From an uncultured Collinsella sp. (lineage in GTDB: Bacteria; Actinomycetota; Coriobacteriia; Coriobacteriales; Coriobacteriaceae): 29,973 nt of DNA. The stretch covers positions 1 through 29,973 of the forward strand of contig CABUUK010000025.1 of NCBI GenBank assembly GCA_902494765.1. The letters are read 5' to 3'. A program made the position numbers and the translations under genes. This document shows, in pieces, positions 25,696 to 29,973 of this stretch (within the stretch, counting starts at the first letter, position 1; each line of letters begins with the position of its first letter). The notes below the pieces were generated by a model. It worked only from the letters and a program-made list of their open reading frames with translations, was not told the origin of the DNA and did not search any database.

Positions 25696-25730
25696 GGGCC
25701 GGGCTCCCGAACGTACGGGACGCCCGGCCC
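25696..25730 (-). terminator. Strong hairpin between fdhF and hyfA
   Basis: GGGCCGGGC pairs with GCCCGGCCC (25696-25704 with 25722-25730) and the inner TCCCG pairs with CGGGA (25705-25709 with 25716-25720), giving 14 base pairs with one bulged base and a six-base loop. On the minus strand it is followed by GTTATTTTG, an interrupted T-tract. It could act as a partial terminator or protect the fdhF mRNA end while letting some transcripts continue into hyfA. Both roles are inference. Confidence 0.7.
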
Positions 25731-25751
25731 AAAAAGCCAACGAGAACGGGA

Positions 25752-27974
25752 CTACACGATTTGATTCACGTGCGTCTCGTCGTCGAACTTGGCGGCGCCG
25801 GGCTCAACGTCCTGGGGAGCGGCGGCGTCCACCAGAGCCTGCTTGAGCTCGGTGTACTGACGCTCGACCTCGCCCTCGGCCCAGACCTGGTCGGCAATGG
25901 CGTCGACCTGGCAGGCGGAGAACTTGTCCTCGGGCGTATGCGAGACCGGGTCGACCTTGTGCATGGTCAGCTCGTTGCACTTGCCGATCCACCACTGGTA
26001 GGTCATATAGACCGTGCCCTTGTTGATACGGTCGCTCACGTCGGCGCGGCTGTATACCTGGCCGCGGCGGCTGTGAATCGAGACGATGTCGCCGTTCTTG
26101 ATGCCGCGCGCCTGGGCGTCCGCGGGATTCATGCGGACAAAACCGGGCTCATCGGCAAGCAGCGCCAGCGTCTTGCAGTTGCCGGTCATCGAACGGCAGC
26201 TGTAGTGGCCGACCTCGCGGACGGTGCACAGAATGAGCGGGTACTCATCGTCGGGAAGCTCGGAGGGCGCCTCCCAGTCGTGCGCCATCAGGTTGGCGCG
26301 GCCGTCCTTGGTGGTGAACTTGCCACCAGCGAACATGTCGGGCGTACCGTGGTCGTTCACATCGGTGCTCTTGACGGGCCACTGGGCGTAGCCGCCCTCG
26401 GGAGCCATCTTCTCGTAGGTCGCGCCCACAAAATTGGGGCACAGGCTAATGCACTCGTTCCAGATCTGCTCGGTGTTGTCGTAGTGCATGGGGTAACCCA
26501 TACGCGTGGACAGGTCCGCGAAGATCTCCCAGTCGTGACGGCACTCGCCCTTGGGCGGAACGGCCGCGTCAAAGTGCTGGAAGCTACGGTCGGATGCGGT
26601 AAAGACACCCTCGTGCTCGCCCCAAGAGGTGGCAGGCAGGATGACGTCGGCGAGCATGGTCGTCTGCGTCATAAAGATGTCCTGGCAAATGAACAGATCC
26701 AGCTCGGAGAGCGTCTTGCGCATACCGGCCGAATCGGGCTCGGTCTGCACCGGGTCCTCGCCGTAGTTGTAGAAGCAGTGCACCTTGCCCTCGTCGACCA
26801 GGTGGCCCAGATCGGTGAGCTTGTAGCCCTCCTCGAGCGGGAGCTTTTCCTCGGGCACGCCCCAAGCTTTGGCAAACTTGGCACGCACTGCGGGGTCAGT
26901 GACTTTCTGGTAGCCAGGGTACAGGTTGGGCAGCATGCCCATATCGCAGGAGCCCTGGACGTTATTCTGACCGCGCACGGGCGCGAGGCCGGAATTGGGT
27001 TTGCCGATCTGGCCGGCAACGCAGGCGATGGAGGCGATGGTGTGCACCGTCTTCAGGTTCTGCTTCTGCTGGCATACGCCCATGCCCCAGCCAATGATGG
27101 CAGAGGGCTTCGCCGTGGCGTACATCTCGGCAGCTTGGTGGATCAACGCGGGCTCGACACCCGTGATGTCCTGTACAGATTCGGGAGTGTAGTTCTTGAT
27201 GGTCTCCCACCACTCGTCAAAGCCGTTCGTGTGCTCGGCGACGAATTCCTTGTCGTAGAGGCCATCGTTGACCAGACAGTTGGCAAAGGCGTTGAGGAAC
27301 GCGACGTTGCAACCGTTCTTGATCGGAAGGTAGAGATCGGCGATACGCGCGGTTTCGATATGGCGCGGGTCGGCGACGATGATCTTGCAACCCTTTTCTT
27401 TGGCTCGCACGATACGCCTTGCGACGATGGGGTGCGAATCGGCAGGGTTATAGCCGAAGAGGAAAATGCAGCCCGCATCCTCCATACCGGGGATGGAGCA
27501 TGACATGCAACCTGAACCAACCGTGTCCATCAGACCGAGGACAGTAGGGCCGTGTCAAGTACGGGCACAGTTGTCTACGCTGTGGGTGCCGATGCACGCA
27601 CGCGTAAACTTCTGCATGACGTAGTTCGCCTCATTGCCGCCGCCTCGCGAAGAGCCGGTGGTCATGACAGCGTTAGGACCATATTCGTCAATTATGGCCT
27701 GCATCTTAGATGCGGTGAAATCCAGTGCCTCGTCCCAGCTTACGCGCTCAAGATCCGCGCCCTTGGTGCGACGGATCATCGGGTGCAGTACGCGAGGAGT
27801 CAAGATCTTGGTGTCGTTGATGAAGTCGTAGCCGCTCATGCCCTTAAGGCACAGCTCGCTCTGGTTGGTGATGCCGTTGAGCGGTTCGGTGCCCACGACC
27901 TGGCCGTTTTGGACCAGGAGGTTAAACTGGCAACCGGCGCCGCAGTACGGGCAGATCACTTTATGCTTCTCCAT
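25752..27974 (-). CDS. fdhF: Formate dehydrogenase H, selenocysteine-containing (TGA read through)
   Basis: A 740-residue bis-MGD formate dehydrogenase that oxidises formate to CO2 in the cytoplasm. An in-frame TGA at 27555-27557 splits the reading frame but falls at codon 140, exactly the selenocysteine position of E. coli FdhF, in the context VDNCART-Sec-HGPTV. The residue after Sec is His141, and the 4Fe-4S cysteines C8, C11, C15, C42 and the relay K44 have the same numbers as in E. coli. Homology continues unbroken on both sides of the TGA (FGYNPADSHPIV, PVRGQNNVQG, TVREVGHYSCRSMTGN). The ATG at 27974 has GGAGG five bases upstream. SelA, SelB and tRNA-Sec are encoded in the same block. 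Tools that treat TGA as stop will report two false partial genes. Confidence 0.97.
27517..27557 (-). promoter_or_regulatory. SECIS element of fdhF
   Basis: Directly after the TGA the mRNA can form TGTCC/GGACA (27539-27543 with 27524-27528) around the loop TCGGTCTGAT. The lower stem can be extended with mismatches by CC..AC pairing with GT.GG. The loop contains GGTCT, the same apical sequence as the E. coli fdhF SECIS, and begins 18 bases after the TGA, the same distance as I recall for E. coli. This is the expected SelB-binding hairpin. Confidence 0.88.
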
Positions 27975-27997
27975 GACACCCTCCTTCCTTTCTCTGC

Positions 27998-28013
27998 TAC
28001 CGAATGCTCGGTA
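27998..28013 (-). other. Small hairpin just upstream of the fdhF ribosome binding site
   Basis: TACCGA and TCGGTA form a perfect six-base-pair stem with a four-base loop in the 76-base hydN-fdhF gap, about 10 bases before AAGGAAGGAGGG. It could influence processing or translation of fdhF; there is no T-tract, so it is not a terminator. Weak evidence. Confidence 0.4.
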
Positions 28014-28050
28014 CTTATTTGACAATCATTGGGCTTGTATGGCCGCCCGC

Positions 28051-28569
28051 CTACGCCTCGTTTTCGAAGGTGGCGCGGGCACGCTCGGCAGTCAGTTCTG
28101 CCAAACGTTCCTCGTCTACCAGGGTGAGGCCCTTGGTCGGGCACGCCTCGGCACACGCCGGACCGCCGGGACGGTCCACGCACAGGTCGCACTTGAGCAC
28201 GAAGCTCTTGGTCTGCGAACCCACGCGAACGTCACCCATCAAGACGGGGACCTGCGTGGTCGCCACGCTCACGGCGCCAAAGGGGCATGCCATGACGCAG
28301 CTCTTGCAGCCGATGCAGTTGTCCTCGTTGACGCCGATGCGATGGTTCTTTGGATCAAAGAACAAGGCGCCCGTGGGGCAGGCCTTGGCGCACGGAGCGT
28401 CCTCGCAGTGGTGACATGCCACCGGCGCGGAAATCTCGTAGGTGCGCGTTACGCGCAAGCGAGGTGCGGCGATGTTGCCGGGAATATCGTGCGCCTCGAT
28501 GCACGCCGCCATACAGGTTTGGCACCCAATGCAGCGTGAAGAATCAGCCACGACTCGTTTATTGCCCAT
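28051..28569 (-). CDS. hydN: HydN-like 4Fe-4S electron carrier
   Basis: A 172-residue polyferredoxin with four cysteine groups: CIGCQTCMAAC near residue 14, CHHCEDAPCAKACP near 52, CIGCKSCVMACP near 82, and CDLCVDRPGGPACAEACP near 119. Length and layout match E. coli HydN (175), which is linked with formate dehydrogenase H. It likely accepts electrons from FdhF. The ATG at 28569 (MGNKRVVADSSRC) was chosen because AGGAGGG lies about ten bases upstream and the extra upstream residues have no homology. It is the first gene of the formate block, 76 bases ahead of fdhF. Confidence 0.9.
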   Translation of the reverse strand: MGNKRVVADSSRCIGCQTCMAACIEAHDIPGNIAAPRLRVTRTYEISAPVACHHCEDAPCAKACPTGALFFDPKNHRIGVNEDNCIGCKSCVMACPFGAVSVATTQVPVLMGDVRVGSQTKSFVLKCDLCVDRPGGPACAEACPTKGLTLVDEERLAELTAERARATFENEA

Positions 28570-28593
28570 GTTGTTCACTCCCTCCTGAATCCC

Positions 28594-28648
28594 ATGCCGG
28601 AGAGACCCTGTCGACGTTGCCCCGGACCGCCCGTGGTCCGGCATCGAC
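28594..28648 (-). promoter_or_regulatory. Structured 5' leader of hydN with two competing hairpins
   Basis: A hairpin CCGGACC/GGTCCGG (28622-28628 with 28635-28641) with a six-base loop is extended by GTCGA/TCGAC (28610-28614 with 28644-28648). A second pairing is possible: ATGCCGG at 28594-28600 is the exact complement of CCGGCAT at 28638-28644, which uses bases of the first hairpin. The 28594-28600 strand lies about ten bases before the hydN ribosome binding site. Mutually exclusive folds are the hallmark of leader-based control, but no known riboswitch class was recognised. Confidence 0.5.
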
Positions 28649-28720
28649 GAATCGAATGCATGCGGCGAAACATGCACTCGGTAGAGTTTCTCCAACGATA
28701 TACAGGTTAAATATACGCAG

Positions 28721-28772
28721 TTGCAGGGGGCAAACTTGAGCATAGGCCCTGCAATACGGGTGTATTGCAGGG
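28721..28772. promoter_or_regulatory. Three TTGCAGGG half-sites, probable operator upstream of hydN
   Basis: TTGCAGGG occurs at 28721-28728 and 28765-28772, with its exact reverse complement CCCTGCAA at 28747-28754. The last two form a perfect 11-base-pair inverted repeat (CCCTGCAATAC/GTATTGCAGGG, loop GGGT). The first site can also pair with the middle one. The cluster lies 150-200 bases upstream of hydN, next to an AT-rich stretch (28690-28715) that probably holds the promoter. It could be a regulator binding site; as a terminator it would point to the plus strand (TTTT at 28774-28777), where no gene precedes it. The rest of 28649-28900 shows no gene. Confidence 0.55.
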
Positions 28773-28901
28773 GTTTTGGCAGGTTGGAATTATTCTCTAG
28801 AAGCTATAAAGGTGAGTGTATTACATGCGTACGCCTCAGAGATTTTTATGCGCTCTCATTTTGGATGTACTACGCTTGTATTCGTGTTTATGGTTATCAA
28901 C

Positions 28902-28929
28902 TTGAGTGAAATAAAGTAATCGTTATAAG
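28902..28929 (+). promoter_or_regulatory. Candidate promoter of the toxin-antitoxin pair
   Basis: TTGAGT (28902-28907) and TATAAG (28924-28929) are separated by 16 bases and resemble sigma-70 -35 and -10 boxes. They lie about 70-100 bases ahead of the antitoxin on the same strand in an AT-rich stretch. Inference from motif match only. Confidence 0.45.
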
Positions 28930-28941
28930 ATGCTCGAGTAT

Positions 28942-28953
28942 CGGCACATGCCG
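28942..28953. promoter_or_regulatory. Candidate operator palindrome for the antitoxin
   Basis: CGGCA-CA-TGCCG is a perfect inverted repeat of five-base arms, 13 bases after the candidate -10 box and before the antitoxin. Ribbon-helix-helix antitoxins commonly bind such palindromes to repress their own operon. The link is inference from position. Confidence 0.35.
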
Positions 28954-28995
28954 CATTTGACCGACTATATTGCACGCTCATTAAGGGGGCCAGTG

Positions 28996-29001
28996 ATGTA
29001 A
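28996..29001 (+). other. Start codon followed directly by a stop codon (ATG TAA)
   Basis: ATG at 28996 stands eight to ten bases after AAGGGGG and is in frame with the antitoxin, but the very next codon is TAA. The reading frame after it (STQKRAILQVRIREED) still encodes the usual N-terminus of a RelB/DinJ antitoxin, so the original start is most likely this ATG, disabled by a mutation in codon 2. Confidence 0.7.
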
Positions 29002-29028
29002 TCGACTCAAAAAAGAGCCATCCTGCAG

Positions 29029-29319
29029 GTGCGCATTCGCGAGGAAGACAAGCAGCATGCCGAGCATCTCTACGATGCCATGGGCACATCGCTCGCCGAG
29101 GCTGTCCGCTTATTTGTCGCGCAAAGCATTTTGATGCGCAAGCTCCCCTTTCAGCCGGTCGCCGTGCGCTCAAAGAACGGCACCGCCGCCTATGGATCGC
29201 TCAAAGCATATGGTGACCCCAATCGCCGCTCCGAAGAGCGCAATGCCTGGATTGAGTACCTTGCCACAGAAAGCGACGATTCGATTTTGGGTCCCGAGGA
29301 AGTAGATATCCATGAGTAG
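29029..29319 (+). CDS. RelB/DinJ-family antitoxin, disrupted start
   Basis: The readable frame from the GTG at 29029 gives 96 residues; a CTG at 29023 is another possible start. The N-terminal part VRIREEDKQHAEHLYDAMGTSLAEAVRLFVAQS resembles the ribbon-helix-helix domain of RelB/DinJ antitoxins, and the acidic C-terminus would contact the toxin. The homologous sequence extends upstream to an ATG at 28996 that is followed at once by TAA. Starting at 29029 removes most of the first beta strand (RAILQ), which in this fold contacts operator DNA, so toxin binding could survive while autorepression suffers. The stop overlaps the toxin start by eight bases, the usual antitoxin-toxin arrangement. It may be a decaying gene. 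Confidence 0.65.
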   Translation: MRIREEDKQHAEHLYDAMGTSLAEAVRLFVAQSILMRKLPFQPVAVRSKNGTAAYGSLKAYGDPNRRSEERNAWIEYLATESDDSILGPEEVDIHE

Positions 29320-29788
29320 CACCATCATCGACGAGACCGTCATCCTGCGCTACCTGCTTGACGACGACGAGGTTCTGTCACCGCGCGCCGCCAAGGTCAT
29401 CGCCACGCGCACCGCTCGCGTCTACCCCGAAATCATCACGCGCGTCGTGGTCACACTGCGCGACGTCTATAAGGTTCCCCGCGTTGAGATTACTGCGGCC
29501 ATGAAGAGGTTGCTCGATGACGTCATGGTCGACGAGCCCACCGTTGTCGCCCTTGCCGTCAAACTCTTTGGCAAGACCCATATGGACTTTACCGACTGCC
29601 TCCTCGCAGCCCGAACCGCCATCTACAACGATGATGTCGTGAGCTTTGGCAAGCCCATCATCCAAGGCATGATCGACTACCGCCGCCAGCGCCAAACCGC
29701 CGCCGACGCCCGCGACCGCGCCGCCGAAGCCCGCAGCCGAAGCACCGACTCCACCATCGACAAGCTCCGCCACCAATCCCGCCACTAA
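29312..29788 (+). CDS. PIN-domain toxin homologue with altered active site
   Basis: A 158-residue protein whose first 120 residues fit the PIN-domain nuclease fold of VapC-like toxins: IIDETVILRYLLDDD at the start, ITRVVVTLRDVYKV in the middle and HMDFTDCLLAARTA near residues 89-102. In the family the first motif is usually DTN and the middle one has a glutamate (LVELVWVLRRVY pattern); here they read DET and an Arg replaces the Glu. The last Asp pair is present. Loss of two metal-site features suggests reduced or no RNase activity. A C-terminal tail of about 35 residues is rich in Arg, Ala and Asp. It overlaps the antitoxin by eight bases. Confidence 0.7.
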   Translation: MSSTIIDETVILRYLLDDDEVLSPRAAKVIATRTARVYPEIITRVVVTLRDVYKVPRVEITAAMKRLLDDVMVDEPTVVALAVKLFGKTHMDFTDCLLAARTAIYNDDVVSFGKPIIQGMIDYRRQRQTAADARDRAAEARSRSTDSTIDKLRHQSRH

Positions 29789-29819
29789 CCGACAGGCAAC
29801 GGCATCGCCCGCCACTCAG

Positions 29820-29863
29820 CCCCATCCCCTCTTAAGTTGCGGTGAAATAGTTCCTGGATGGGG
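29820..29863. repeat. Inverted repeat around a copy of the GTTGCGGTGAAATA core
   Basis: CCCCATCC (29820-29827) and GGATGGGG (29856-29863) are perfect eight-base arms flanking AAGTTGCGGTGAAATAGTTC. The core resembles the inner part of the long palindrome at 4312-4386 (AACTTGCGGTGATATACGG), so both may belong to one intergenic repeat family. It lies between the toxin gene and a probable insertion sequence end. Confidence 0.5.
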
Positions 29864-29911
29864 GTGCGGACAGAAAGTTGGACCGTGAAGCGGTCCGGAC
29901 TGGAGGTTCGC

Positions 29912-29973
29912 ATGTACAGCAGGGAGAAGGTCGAGCTCTTCCTCCTGGCGACGGAGGACGGCATGGGGCCGAC
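29912..29973 (+). CDS. Start of a probable insertion-sequence transposase (cut by window edge)
   Basis: The ATG at 29912 has GGAGG five to six bases upstream and opens the frame MYSREKVELFLLATEDGMGP, which runs off the window. The opening resembles the N-terminal helix-turn-helix protein (OrfA) of IS3-family elements, and the sequence just before it (GACAGAAAGTTGGACC, 29869-29884) looks like an element terminal repeat. With only 20 residues the family call is tentative. A small inverted repeat GGACCG/CGGTCC (29880-29896) precedes the gene. Confidence 0.5.
   Translation, partial: MYSREKVELFLLATEDGMGP

Noticed and set aside
25761..27503. Plus-strand open frame of 580 codons opposite fdhF
   Set aside because: Antisense shadow; the minus strand encodes full FdhF homology.
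27555..27557. TGA in fdhF as a frameshift-free pseudogene stop
   Set aside because: The TGA is exactly at the selenocysteine codon, a SECIS hairpin follows, homology continues on both sides, and selA, selB and tRNA-Sec are present in the same locus.
28747..28777. Rho-independent terminator on the plus strand
   Set aside because: The hairpin is followed by TTTT on the plus strand, but no plus-strand gene lies upstream to be terminated; the third half-site at 28721 fits an operator better. Not fully excluded.
28721..28909. Plus-strand 62-codon open frame
   Set aside because: No ribosome binding site, translation without homology, and it covers the operator-like region.

Overview
The window looks like chromosomal DNA of a GC-rich anaerobic Gram-positive bacterium, most likely a Coriobacteriia member such as Collinsella. 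This is an inference from base composition, strong GGAGG ribosome binding sites, and the mix of gut-anaerobe fermentation genes; no taxonomic marker gene is complete here. Almost every gene lies on the minus strand, so the transcriptional order runs from high to low coordinates.

The centre of the window (about 7.2-28.6 kb) is one continuous block for selenium- and molybdenum-dependent formate metabolism. Read in the direction of transcription it encodes: a HydN-like ferredoxin (28.6 kb); formate dehydrogenase H (fdhF), a selenoprotein with an in-frame TGA at codon 140 and a SECIS-like hairpin right after it; a complete hydrogenase-4 type membrane [NiFe] hydrogenase, hyfA-B-C-D-E-F-G-H-I; a HycH/HyfJ-like assembly protein; the HycI protease; a FocA-type formate channel; a second, cysteine-type molybdopterin oxidoreductase of unknown substrate; selA; selB; tRNA-Sec (selC); mobA; and a DUF3343 protein with a cysteine-rich N-terminus. 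Together these can move formate across the membrane, oxidise it to CO2, pass the electrons through iron-sulfur proteins to a hydrogenase and release H2. Three antiporter-like subunits (HyfB, D, F) suggest possible ion pumping. The same block carries most of the machinery for inserting selenocysteine into its own catalytic subunit. selD, the hyp maturation genes and a dedicated regulator are not in the window.

The left part (0-5.8 kb) holds the start of trigger factor, tRNA-Leu(TAG), a two-gene xanthine-dehydrogenase-like molybdenum hydroxylase (FAD subunit, then a fused 2Fe-2S/Moco subunit), a large perfect inverted repeat, and NADP-type glutamate dehydrogenase with a clear terminator.

The right end (28.6-30 kb) changes strand and character. 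It has a long structured intergenic region with repeated TTGCAGGG half-sites upstream of hydN, a plus-strand RelB/DinJ-type antitoxin with a PIN toxin that both look damaged, and the first codons of what is probably an insertion-sequence transposase cut off by the window edge.

Most striking points: the selenoprotein FdhF with near-identical SECIS geometry to E. coli; the fusion of the FHL-2-type operon with sel genes; unusual features in both tRNA-Sec (C at position 33, a G.A pair at the eighth acceptor position) and SelB (G4 motif without lysine); the inverted-repeat regulatory region upstream of hydN; and a start codon followed directly by a stop codon in the antitoxin.
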